A stretch of 64,000 nt of DNA from Thiothrix sp. (GTDB taxonomy: Bacteria > Pseudomonadota > Gammaproteobacteria > Thiotrichales > Thiotrichaceae): contig NZ_JAQTLS010000008.1 in assembly GCF_028714775.1 (NCBI RefSeq), positions 62,001 through 126,000 of the forward strand, written 5' to 3'. Both the position numbers and the translations under genes were made by a program. How positions within the stretch are numbered: the first letter of the stretch is position 1; every line of letters starts with the position of its first letter. The notes under the pieces are model-generated. The model was not told the origin of the DNA. It saw only the letters and a list, made by a program, of their open reading frames with translations, and searched no databases. This document shows positions 33,395 through 41,763 of this stretch, one piece after another.

Positions 33395-33763
33395 ATGAAC
33401 TTTGATCCTGTAAGCTTTTATTTGTTGGCAGGCGCTCTTCATTGTAGTAAAGAGTTAGATTCAACATTAGACGAAGCTAAGTATCGAACTTCTATTTCAA
33501 AGTCTTATTATGCTGCCTTTTTGAAGGCAAGGGAAGGTTCTAGTGTCACAACAAGATCGGAGAGTGTTCATAAGCAAGTTATAGATTTTTACAAAGGAAA
33601 AAGAAAAGGATCACTATCCAATAGACTTGATAGCCTAAGAATAATGAGAGGAAATGCTGACTACGATATGGACTGTAAAATAACAGGAAGAGAATCTGGC
33701 AATGCATTATCTCTATCTCGCAAAATTTTAGAGGAACTCGGAGAAAAATTCCTGAACAAGTAG
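33395..33763 (+). CDS. HEPN-domain-like protein
   Basis: 122 aa, helical. AKYRTSISKSYYAAFLKAREGS (28-49) and LRIMRGNADYDMDCK (81-95) match the two conserved helices of HEPN proteins. HEPN RNases carry R-x4-6-H; here the second motif is R-G-N-A-D-Y, a variant without His, so nuclease activity is uncertain. HEPN proteins are common in abortive-infection and toxin systems. Last gene of the cassette. Confidence 0.75.
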   Translation: MNFDPVSFYLLAGALHCSKELDSTLDEAKYRTSISKSYYAAFLKAREGSSVTTRSESVHKQVIDFYKGKRKGSLSNRLDSLRIMRGNADYDMDCKITGRESGNALSLSRKILEELGEKFLNK

Positions 33764-34505
33764 TTAAATGCAAATGAAATTTATATAGATTCTCTCTCTG
33801 AGTGAATTTAAGACCATTCATCATCTTTTTGCTTGCTGACGTTGATTGATAGTAAGATATATTAAGCATATCTCCTTGTGTGAGTTGAAAGTCCCTTAAA
33901 AGTCAATAATTTAATTTCGACGCCAAGCGCTTGATTTATATATAATTATGATAATATTGAGCGCCTAGGTAAAATTCTTCATGGTCTAAGAAATGCAATA
34001 TACCCACGGTAATTGAGTTTTCGGTTTTCATATTTTGATGGCCTTGAAATTATCAGTCATCAGCGTTTTTAGTTCATCGTGGTACTTGCCGATCCCCCGG
34101 AAGAAATCCTTCTCTTTGATATTATTCGTGACTAGCGACACCTCCAAACTCAGCGCATTAGCAGCAATCATCATGTTCAGTGCCCCAATCGGCTGGTCAT
34201 ATTTTTCCAGATCAGCCCGTAGCTCGCCATAAGTATATGAACCTAAGTTTTCGTGCATTCGTAGCATGAAGATTCAATGAGTTACGTTCATGGAATGCGT
34301 GAAAACTTCAGCCCGGCTACTTACAAGAAGGATGTGGACTCATTGTAATCAACAATACGGAACGGCAAGAGGAAAGCATTCAGGGCTTCCAGATTGGTTT
34401 GTGCCTGCTGGCTTTTTTGTCAGTGTCTCTACTGCAAATTATCTTGCATCTCAATAAAAATGCTATTAAAGTCATATTACCTGCAAATCATTAAGAGCAA
34501 CAACA
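33764..34505. other. Gene-poor junction region with degraded sequence
   Basis: About 740 bp between the HEPN-like gene and the next toxin gene. The only recognisable content is the VapC remnant at 34028-34267. The rest is AT-rich and shows no open frame worth reporting, consistent with decayed mobile or toxin-antitoxin DNA. Confidence 0.6.
34028..34267 (-). pseudogene. VapC (PIN domain) toxin remnant
   Basis: 79 residues equal to the C-terminal half of a VapC toxin: YGELRADLEKYDQPIGALNMMIAANALSLEVSLVTNNIKEKDFFRGIG, including the IGxxDxxIAAxAL block (here with Asn for the catalytic Asp) and LVTNN. The N-terminal half with the first catalytic Asp is absent and no VapB gene is present, so it is judged non-functional. 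Confidence 0.8.
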
Positions 34506-34868
34506 ATGGCATGGATAGTCCTGTTCGAGACACATTTTGAAGAAGAATTCGACGATCTGCCTGATGCCGTACAGGATGAATTGTTGGCTAAAGCCAAGCT
34601 GTTGTCACACTTCGGCCCCGTTCTAAGCCGCCCACATGCTGACACGCTCAAAGGCTCAAATTATGCCAACATGAAAGAGTTACGATTCTCCGCTGCGGAT
34701 GGGGTATGGCGTGTTGCATTTGCGTTTGACCCGGAGCGGCAAGCGATTCTGCTGGTTGCTGGAGATAAATCCGGCAGTAGTGAAAAGCGGTTTTACCGCG
34801 ACTTGATAAAAAAAGCAGATTCCCGTTTTGCGCAACACCTGCAAACACAGGAGGCAAATAAACCATGA
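34506..34868 (+). CDS. RelE/HigB-type toxin (Gp49-like)
   Basis: 120 aa. ETHFEEEFDDLPDAVQDELLAKAKLLSHFGPVLSRPHADTLKGSNYANMKELRFSAADGVWRVAFAFDPERQAILLVAGDKSG follows the Gp49/HigB pattern exactly: LKG...NMKELR...WRVxFAFDP...LLxxGDK. It is predicted to cleave mRNA on ribosomes. The stop overlaps the antitoxin gene by 4 nt. Confidence 0.92.
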   Translation: MAWIVLFETHFEEEFDDLPDAVQDELLAKAKLLSHFGPVLSRPHADTLKGSNYANMKELRFSAADGVWRVAFAFDPERQAILLVAGDKSGSSEKRFYRDLIKKADSRFAQHLQTQEANKP

Positions 34869-35179
34869 AAACCCTAGAAGAAAAGTTACAGACATTGCCA
34901 GCACATCGCCAACAGGCCATTGCAGCCCGCGCAGATGCCCTGATTCTGGAGGAAATGACCCTGCAAGCCTTACGCAAAGCCCTGACCATGACACAAGAAG
35001 AAATGGCGGCGCGGTTGCAGGTTAATCAGGAAAATATTTCCCGGTTGGAAAAACGCTCCGACATGAAAATTTCGACCCTGCAAGGTTATATTGAAGCATT
35101 GGGCGGCAAGTTGAATCTGACCGTAGATTTTCCCGGTCGTGCGCCTATCCGCTTGCAGGAGATTGGTACGGCAGTTTGA
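34865..35179 (+). CDS. XRE-family antitoxin
   Basis: 104 aa, AGGAGG before the ATG. The N-terminal helix RQQAIAARADALILEEMTLQALRKA is followed by the helix-turn-helix MTQEEMAARLQVNQENISRLEKRSDMKISTLQGYIEALGGKL, as in HigA-type antitoxins of the Gp49 pair. Neutralises the upstream toxin and represses the operon. Confidence 0.92.
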   Translation: MKTLEEKLQTLPAHRQQAIAARADALILEEMTLQALRKALTMTQEEMAARLQVNQENISRLEKRSDMKISTLQGYIEALGGKLNLTVDFPGRAPIRLQEIGTAV

Positions 35180-35191
35180 TGGTGGGCTGGC

Positions 35192-36061
35192 TTACAGTCG
35201 CTCCTGAACCCGACGGTTATGCAGCCACAACAGCAGCCCCGCGCCCACGATCAGCCCGCTTCCCACAAAGAAATTCCACCCCAGCACATCCTGAAACAGC
35301 AACACGCTGAACAACGTCGCCGCAACCACCTGCGCATTCAGCCAAGGTGACAGTTCCGAGGCCGGGAGCAGCGTATACGCCTTGATCAGCAGGAAATGCC
35401 CAATCGCACCGAACGCGCCCATGCTGATCAGCAGCAGCCATTGCAGCGCATCGGGCGTTTTCCACCACAGCGGAATCAGGCAGCTCAGCACCACCGCGCC
35501 GACAATCGAGGTATAAAACAGCGAAGTGCGCGGATCATCGACACCCGCCACCTTGCGGGTCAGCAGAAAATACAAAGTCAGCAGCAGGGAGGCGAAAAAC
35601 GCCAGCAACAACGCCGGTTCAAAGCTCTGGAAACCGGGGCGGATAATCACCAGTACCCCGACAAACCCGGCAGCCACCGCCAGCAAATGACGCGGCAGGA
35701 TGCGTTCCCCCAAAAATACGCCCGCCAGCAGGGTAACGAGTATCGGTGCTAGGTACAGCAACGCGGTGGCTTCCGCCAGACTCGCCGTCTTGAGCGACAT
35801 GTACAGCAAGGTATTGATGCCGACCATGCACAAGCCGCGCAAAAACTGCATTTTCGGCGCACGGGTCACAGCAAAATGACGCAAACCCTGCCCATAAAAC
35901 AGCAGCGACACAATAATGCTGTGGAACAGGAACCGCGCCCACGTCACCTGAAAGGTCGAAAACTCGCGCATCAGGAATTTCCCCAGCGAATCCATGCCCG
36001 CCAAAATAACGGAGGCAATAATCGTGAGGACGATGGCAAGCAAGGCAGGGCGGTTTTTCAT
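35192..36061 (-). CDS. DMT-superfamily transporter (EamA type)
   Basis: 289 aa with ten hydrophobic segments in two five-helix EamA repeats (SLGKFLMREFSTFQVTWARFLFHS... and ISMGAFGAIGHFLLIKAYTLLPASELSP...). The pattern is that of inner-membrane metabolite exporters related to RhaT/YdcZ-like proteins; the RarD/PecM-style ALLYLAPILVTLLAGVFLGE motif is clear. Substrate unknown. Confidence 0.9.
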   Translation of the reverse strand: MKNRPALLAIVLTIIASVILAGMDSLGKFLMREFSTFQVTWARFLFHSIIVSLLFYGQGLRHFAVTRAPKMQFLRGLCMVGINTLLYMSLKTASLAEATALLYLAPILVTLLAGVFLGERILPRHLLAVAAGFVGVLVIIRPGFQSFEPALLLAFFASLLLTLYFLLTRKVAGVDDPRTSLFYTSIVGAVVLSCLIPLWWKTPDALQWLLLISMGAFGAIGHFLLIKAYTLLPASELSPWLNAQVVAATLFSVLLFQDVLGWNFFVGSGLIVGAGLLLWLHNRRVQERL

Positions 36062-36130
36062 GGCAGCAGATTCTCATCATTCAGGGCGGGTGCTATATTC
36101 CCAACAAATCGGCGGATGTGAGCAGCAGAC

Positions 36131-36421
36131 ATGAAACCCAAAACAACCGTGGTAATGCGCAACATTATCCAGCAAATCCGGGAAAACTTCCCGTTTGCGA
36201 TGAGCGAGCAAGAGCTATGCGCCGAAACCTGTAGCCACGGCTGTTCCATGAAACTGTTGGAGTACATGGATATGGAAATCACCGAGTGGGAACAGCGGCT
36301 GGACAATGGCGAGGTTCCCAATCTGGGCGATATTCAAAAGCTGTCCAAATCGAGCACCAAAATTTACCAGACGTTGGAAAAGAACCAGTTGGTGAAGGGC
36401 GCTGAAAGTAAACGCGGCTAA
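36131..36421 (+). CDS. Conserved-looking small hypothetical protein
   Basis: 96 aa, no signal peptide. Two Cys in LCAETCSHGCSMKLLEYMDMEI could bind metal with the neighbouring His. The rest is helical (EITEWEQRLDNGEVPNLGDIQKLSKSSTKIYQTLEKNQLV). Divergent from the DMT gene. Function unknown. Confidence 0.65.
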   Translation: MKPKTTVVMRNIIQQIRENFPFAMSEQELCAETCSHGCSMKLLEYMDMEITEWEQRLDNGEVPNLGDIQKLSKSSTKIYQTLEKNQLVKGAESKRG

Positions 36422-36432
36422 GATTTTTTACC

Positions 36433-36461
36433 TTGTAAAATGAAAGTTTAAGTTTTAAATT
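36433..36461 (+). promoter_or_regulatory. Promoter giving a probably leaderless mRNA
   Basis: TTGTAA (36433-36438) and TAAATT (36456-36461) are 17 bp apart. The predicted start falls at 36467-36469, where the ATG of the next gene begins, and no ribosome site is present. Confidence 0.55.
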
Positions 36462-36468
36462 ACATGGT

Positions 36469-37692
36469 ATGGAAAGACACTTTACTGCATTCATCAACGA
36501 GCTGCTGACCCTGTTTCCGTGCGTGGCACTCACGGGGGTAAGGCAATCGGGCAAAACTACCGCTTTGCGTGATCTGCCGCAGCCGTGGCAACGCTATGAT
36601 CTGGAAACTGCCAGCGATTACGACCTTGTGGCGCGTGATCCCGACCTGTTTTTTCGCCTGAACCCCAAACAGGTGGCATTGGACGAAGCACAATTATTGC
36701 CAGCCCTGTTCCCCGCCTTGCGCGTAGCGATTGATGCTGAGCGTAATAGCAATGGGCGTTTCGTTATCACAGGTTCAAGTTCACCGGAGTTGCTGCATTC
36801 CATTTCGGAAAGTCTCGCGGGGCGTGTGGCAATGGTGGAAGTTGCGCCGCTGATGATGAGCGAGGCATTTGCACAACCACCCTCCGGCTTGTATGAACTG
36901 ATCCAGTCGCGGCGTTTGCTGGCGGATTTTGCCAGTTTGCAACCGAGCAACACCGATTTGCAGCAGCACCATGATTATTGGTTGCGTGGCGGTTATCCCG
37001 AACCTTGGCTCAAAAATAATGCCCGTTTCCACAAGTTGTGGATGCAGAACTACGTCAAAACCTATCTGGAACGCGACATTTTGCGCTTGTTCCCCAGTTT
37101 GCAACGTGAAAAGTACCAGTTATTCCTGCAAATGCTGGCGCAATTGTCGGGGACGATCATCAATTATTCCGACGTGGCGCGGACATTGGGTATTTCACCG
37201 CCGACCGTGCGCGAATATTTCAGGATTGCACACGGTACATTCATCTGGCGGCACATCCCGCCGTATGAAAAGAATGCCGCCAAGCGCATCGTTAAGCACC
37301 CCAAAGGTTACTTGCGGGATTCGGGGTTGTTACACCATTTCCTGCACTTGTACACCCAGAATGACTTGCTGGCGCATCCGCGCATGGGACATTCGTGGGA
37401 AACGATGGTGATTGAAAACCTGATCCGGGGGCTGAATGCGCAGGGTATCCTGTTTGATTACTACCATTACCGCACCAGTGCCGGGGCGGAAGTGGATTTG
37501 GTGCTGGAAGGCGAGTTTGGCCTGTTACCGATAGAAATCAAGTACAAGCAAACCGTATCGCTGCGTGACCTGAAAGGTATCCACAGTTTCATGGAGGAAT
37601 ACCAATGCCCTTACGGGATTGTCGTCAGCAATAACGAGCGGTTGGGGTTGGTGGGTGAAAAGCTGATCAATGTGCCGTTCCGGTATGTGTAA
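36469..37692 (+). CDS. AAA ATPase with DUF4143 domain
   Basis: 407 aa. Walker A is GVRQSGKTT near residue 24; QVALDEAQLLPALFPALR is Walker B-like; VITGSSSPELL is sensor 1. The C-terminal DUF4143 part includes MVIENLIRGLNAQGILFDYYHYRTSAGAEVDLVLEG and IEIKYK, a PD-(D/E)xK-like nuclease core (E...D...IEIK). These ATPases are widespread and of unknown function, sometimes linked to toxin-antitoxin behaviour. Confidence 0.92.
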   Translation: MERHFTAFINELLTLFPCVALTGVRQSGKTTALRDLPQPWQRYDLETASDYDLVARDPDLFFRLNPKQVALDEAQLLPALFPALRVAIDAERNSNGRFVITGSSSPELLHSISESLAGRVAMVEVAPLMMSEAFAQPPSGLYELIQSRRLLADFASLQPSNTDLQQHHDYWLRGGYPEPWLKNNARFHKLWMQNYVKTYLERDILRLFPSLQREKYQLFLQMLAQLSGTIINYSDVARTLGISPPTVREYFRIAHGTFIWRHIPPYEKNAAKRIVKHPKGYLRDSGLLHHFLHLYTQNDLLAHPRMGHSWETMVIENLIRGLNAQGILFDYYHYRTSAGAEVDLVLEGEFGLLPIEIKYKQTVSLRDLKGIHSFMEEYQCPYGIVVSNNERLGLVGEKLINVPFRYV

Positions 37693-37829
37693 ATATCCGG
37701 GCTGGATACCTGATAAGCGGTCATTCAGCGCCCTATGAGCCGTGACAAACAGCCTATACTATTAGCTGAGCATTTTGGTTTGAAAATATTTGTATAGCGG
37801 CACGAGGGTAGCAAACGGATGAAATCCTA

Positions 37830-38837
37830 TTGGACGCACTGACTTCACGGACGTTTCGCCGTTTTGCACTGGCTGTTATCCTGCTGGCTACTGGTCTGTT
37901 GGCGTTCTATTGGCAGCAGGGTAACGCCAGCCAAGGCTCAGGAGTTACCCCTAAAATCAGTTATTACCATTGGGCGAATACCTATACGGATGACCCCGCC
38001 CGCCTCCACACTTACGCGCCCGTCCAGCTTTACCTCAAGCTGTTGGATATAGGCTATCGGGATCAAAACCTGTCGATCAACCCGACGGATATTCGCACGC
38101 CGCCTTCCGTACCCGTTACACCAGTGGTGTTTCTGGACAATGACGCCTTGAAGGATGCCGCACTGGACACGGTGTATGCACAAATCCTTACCCATATCCC
38201 GCCGCAAAAATACCAGCGTTTGCAGGTGGATTGTGACTGGACAGAACAGACCCGCGACACTTATTTCGCCTTCCTGACGCGCTTGAAAACCGATTACCCG
38301 TACCTGAGCGTTACCCTGCGCCTGCATCAGGTCAAATACGCAGCACGCACGGGCGTACCGCCGGTGGAACGCGCCGCGCTGATGTATTACAACATGAGCG
38401 ATATTCGTGACCCGGAAACGCAAAATTACATCCTCGACACGGAAGTAGGGCAGCGCTACCTGCAAAACTTTGAGGAATACCCGCTCCCGCTCGACCTTGC
38501 GCTGCCGCTATACCAGCAAACGCGGGTGATCCGCCAAGGCAAGCTGGTGCATTTAGCCAACAGTGCCGAGATTAATGCGGCTAAAACCGAACGTTTGGAA
38601 GACAACCATTACAAGGTGACGCAAGGGCATTATTGGCAGGAATATTACCTTTACCCCGACGATGAGTTGCGGGTGGATACGGTCGACCTTAAAGCCTTGC
38701 AACAAGCCGCGCAGCAATTGACTGCTGTCATGCACCCCGATGAAGTTATTTTTTATACCCTCAGTGATGCCGCCCGTTTTACCCCAGACGGACTTGCCGC
38801 CATCGCCGCCGATTTTTCGCTAAGGAGCCAGCCGTAA
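37830..38837 (+). CDS. Exported or anchored hypothetical protein (TIM-barrel-like)
   Basis: 335 aa. No ATG is available: the frame opens after a stop at 37809 and TTG at 37830 with a weak GGAT upstream is the best start. An N-terminal membrane segment is followed by a globular domain. LQVDCDWTEQTRDTYFAFLTRLKTDYPYLSVTLRLHQVKYAARTGVPPVERAALMYYNMSD resembles TIM-barrel proteins related to glycosidases, with the Asp residues near the barrel mouth. First gene of a three-gene exported-protein operon; the next ATG overlaps its stop (TAATG). Confidence 0.7.
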   Translation: MDALTSRTFRRFALAVILLATGLLAFYWQQGNASQGSGVTPKISYYHWANTYTDDPARLHTYAPVQLYLKLLDIGYRDQNLSINPTDIRTPPSVPVTPVVFLDNDALKDAALDTVYAQILTHIPPQKYQRLQVDCDWTEQTRDTYFAFLTRLKTDYPYLSVTLRLHQVKYAARTGVPPVERAALMYYNMSDIRDPETQNYILDTEVGQRYLQNFEEYPLPLDLALPLYQQTRVIRQGKLVHLANSAEINAAKTERLEDNHYKVTQGHYWQEYYLYPDDELRVDTVDLKALQQAAQQLTAVMHPDEVIFYTLSDAARFTPDGLAAIAADFSLRSQP

Positions 38838-41179
38838 TGAAACACCTTAAAAAGCTATTCTGGACAGTGTGTATATCCAGTTTCTTGTTTTCCACGGCTG
38901 TTTTTTCGTGCGGCTGGAGTGAGACGGCGTATTTTTACTATAATAAAAGCCTCGATATTTTGTATGGCGAGCTGGTCAAACAGCATTTTGATCGCCGCCG
39001 CAGTTACTTTCCCGGCTCCTACAACAGCGATGAATACGATGAATCACAGGTAACGCAAACCTACAACGTGCAAACGTGGAGTAGCTACCTGAAGGTTTCG
39101 GCGGAAGATGCCAAAGCCATTGTGTATGACAAGGATGCGGAAAAACTGGCGGCCCAACCTGAAGCGGTCAAAACCTATCTGGGTATCGTGGCGAAACAAG
39201 ACCCCCTTGCCAACCAGGGCGACCCACGCTGGTTGAACAAGGAAGAACAGCAGCAACAGAAAGAAGATAACCAGAAACTCGGTAAAGAAGTTCTTGGCGA
39301 GATCAAAAAGCAGCTTGAGACCGAAAAGGATGCCTTTTTACGCCAGCGTTACGCTTACTTGTTGATTCGCAGCCTGCATTACACCGGGCAATACCCGGAG
39401 GTGCTGAGCGAATACACACGCCTTGCACCTGACATCCAGCAGCCGGATAAGGAAGTCGCCGTCTGGACAGGCTTGCTGTATGCCGGGGCGTTGCAGCATA
39501 CCGGCAAACGCGCGGAAGCGGCCTATCAGTTTGCCACCCTCCTTGCTAAAACCGACACCAAAAAACTGCAAGCCCAGATCAATTTCAGCATCAAGACTGA
39601 CGAAGAGTGGAATGCCTTGATGGCCTTGTGCAAAAGCGAGGATGAAAAAGCCTTGATGCACTTCGTCCGCGCTTTGCGGGTCAATGCCAATTCGCTGGAG
39701 GAACTCAAGTCGATCTATGCGCTTGCGCCGGATTCCGAGTGGTTTGATGCGATGCTGTTCCGTGAACTGGCGTTTGTCCAGTTTGCCGACCGTGTGCCCG
39801 GCAACGAAGCCAACCCGTGGCTGCAAGCCTCCCGTGGGATCAACAAGGATGTCCTGATCGACGATCTGGGGGCGTATGAGGAAGCCAAAACCGACGCGGC
39901 GAAACAGAAATTACGTGACCGCCGCAGCCAATACCTGACGCAACTCAGCCAAGTGGTTGAGCAGGTCAGGCAGGACAAAAAGCGCAAAGACCTGTTCCTG
40001 TCCGACTATGCCTCGATCTACCTGAAAGTGTTATCAGCACAACCGATTGCAGTGGCAGATGTTAATACGTTCCTGTCAGCCTACCCGAATGATGCCCGTC
40101 TGCCCTATGTCAAACCGCTGGAACACCTAACCTATCTTGAAAACTTAGGTGCAATTGACCCCAGCAGTGAGACAGTGATTGCTGACGACATAACAGCCGT
40201 GGAAGCGCTGGAAAAATCCCTCAACAAAGAGGGCGGTGACGACGAATACAACAATGCATACAAGCGCCGCACCCAAGACATCATGACTTACACTTACGCC
40301 AAGCTCGAACCGCTGTATGCCAATGCCAAACAACCGGGCAAAGCCTACCTCGCCAAACAGCGTGGCAACATTGTGCTGGATGACATCAAGGTGGAGGAAA
40401 TCCGCGAGTTGCAAGCCCTGCAAGCCAAACCTTCCCCGAACCGTCTGGAACAAAAGATGGTAGCCGATTTTGGCAATGCCTTCGGCGAGATCGACTATGA
40501 AACCAACAAGTTTGTGCTGAACAATGACCCCACTGAACTGATTGCCAGAAAGTACCTCGCTGCCGGTTCACTGGATCAAGCGAAAGCCGCCGCGCTGGAA
40601 GCCAAGGACAAGATTTTCAAAACCACTTACAACCCGTTCACCACCGGGCGCAGCGGTAATAACCGGGTCAAATCCAAACCCATGACCCTGCTGGAAGTGA
40701 TCGACACCATGCAGTCACTGGAAAGCAAGGCTAAAAGCGACCCAAGCGATGCCCTCACTCAGTTCCAGTTGGGCACGGCCTATTACAATATGTCGTGGTT
40801 CGGGAATTCCCCCGTCCTGATCAAGACCGCACGCTCGACCATTTCTTGGAAAAAGGGTGAAACCGATTTCAGCAAGGCACGCGAACATTACGAACTGGCC
40901 TTGCAACAGACGAGCAACCGGGAACTGAAAGCCAAAACACTCTATGCCTTGGCAAAAATCGAGGAAGACGAGTTTTACATGCAGCAGGAGAAAAAGGGGA
41001 CTGACATTTACAAGTATTGGCCTCATGGTCAAAACGACAAATATGCCAAAGCGGTGAAATTCGCCAAGAAAAATGGCCTCGGCACATACTTCAAGCAGAT
41101 ACGCGCTTATGAAGATACGCAGTATTTCAAAGATGTGATCAAACAGTGTGCAGATTACCGCTACTATTTCGCACGCTGA
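38837..41179 (+). CDS. Large exported hypothetical protein
   Basis: 780 aa with a signal peptide ending near FSCGW; Cys25 or nearby could be lipidated but the lipobox is poor. The body is strongly helical, with regions suggesting TPR-like repeats (LIRSLHYTGQYPEVLSEYTRLAPD, ALQHTGKRAEAAYQFATLLAK, HYELALQQTSNRELKAKTLYALAKIEEDEF). Probably periplasmic scaffold. It forms an operon with the TIM-barrel-like gene before and the HExxH gene after. Family not recognised with confidence. Confidence 0.72.
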   Translation: MKHLKKLFWTVCISSFLFSTAVFSCGWSETAYFYYNKSLDILYGELVKQHFDRRRSYFPGSYNSDEYDESQVTQTYNVQTWSSYLKVSAEDAKAIVYDKDAEKLAAQPEAVKTYLGIVAKQDPLANQGDPRWLNKEEQQQQKEDNQKLGKEVLGEIKKQLETEKDAFLRQRYAYLLIRSLHYTGQYPEVLSEYTRLAPDIQQPDKEVAVWTGLLYAGALQHTGKRAEAAYQFATLLAKTDTKKLQAQINFSIKTDEEWNALMALCKSEDEKALMHFVRALRVNANSLEELKSIYALAPDSEWFDAMLFRELAFVQFADRVPGNEANPWLQASRGINKDVLIDDLGAYEEAKTDAAKQKLRDRRSQYLTQLSQVVEQVRQDKKRKDLFLSDYASIYLKVLSAQPIAVADVNTFLSAYPNDARLPYVKPLEHLTYLENLGAIDPSSETVIADDITAVEALEKSLNKEGGDDEYNNAYKRRTQDIMTYTYAKLEPLYANAKQPGKAYLAKQRGNIVLDDIKVEEIRELQALQAKPSPNRLEQKMVADFGNAFGEIDYETNKFVLNNDPTELIARKYLAAGSLDQAKAAALEAKDKIFKTTYNPFTTGRSGNNRVKSKPMTLLEVIDTMQSLESKAKSDPSDALTQFQLGTAYYNMSWFGNSPVLIKTARSTISWKKGETDFSKAREHYELALQQTSNRELKAKTLYALAKIEEDEFYMQQEKKGTDIYKYWPHGQNDKYAKAVKFAKKNGLGTYFKQIRAYEDTQYFKDVIKQCADYRYYFAR

Positions 41180-41181
41180 GC

Positions 41182-41763
41182 ATGAAAGCCGTTGCTTTGC
41201 CTATGCTGCTGGCTTGCTGCCTGATGTTGGTGGTGGGTGTTCGTGCCGGTGAATTAACCGCTGCGCAACAACAGGCGCTGGCTTCGCCGCCCGCCAAAGT
41301 GACGCAGGAAATCGAGCATTTCCTGCCGCGCCTATTGGCTTGGTACGCAAAAGCTGAAACCGGGCTGTTACCGCAAGGCCGACCGCTGAACCCGGCAGAA
41401 CGCAGCATTGCCCATACGCTTGCGATCCGCCAGCCGGACAACATCCGTATCGTGGTATTGGAAACGTTTCCTTTGCCGGATGATGCCGAACTCCGCGCCG
41501 ATGCCGAAGCTAGCGGCATGGGCAGCGAAGATGCCCGCACGATGGGTGATGCCATCTTACTCAAGCCTTACGTGCACGAAGACCCCGCCGTGATTGCCCA
41601 CGAACTGGTGCATATTGCCCAGCACGACCGGCTGGGGCGCGAAGCTTTCATGCGCCGTTACCTGACGGAACTGGAAGTGCTGGGCTATGACGCCGCGCCG
41701 CTGGAGGTGGAAGCCTACGAGCGGCAGGATGCATTGCTGGGTAAGGTCGCCGCGTTACGTTAG
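41182..41763 (+). CDS. Putative exported metallopeptidase-like protein (HExxH)
   Basis: 193 aa from ATG at 41182, two bases after the previous stop. Signal peptide at 1-23. PAVIAHELVHIAQHDRLG contains HELVH, a zincin-type HExxH, followed by conserved-looking EVEAYERQD, which could supply the third ligand. A chaperone-like or degenerate role is possible. The 3' end overlaps the convergent aminotransferase gene by 4 bp. Confidence 0.72.
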   Translation: MKAVALPMLLACCLMLVVGVRAGELTAAQQQALASPPAKVTQEIEHFLPRLLAWYAKAETGLLPQGRPLNPAERSIAHTLAIRQPDNIRIVVLETFPLPDDAELRADAEASGMGSEDARTMGDAILLKPYVHEDPAVIAHELVHIAQHDRLGREAFMRRYLTELEVLGYDAAPLEVEAYERQDALLGKVAALR

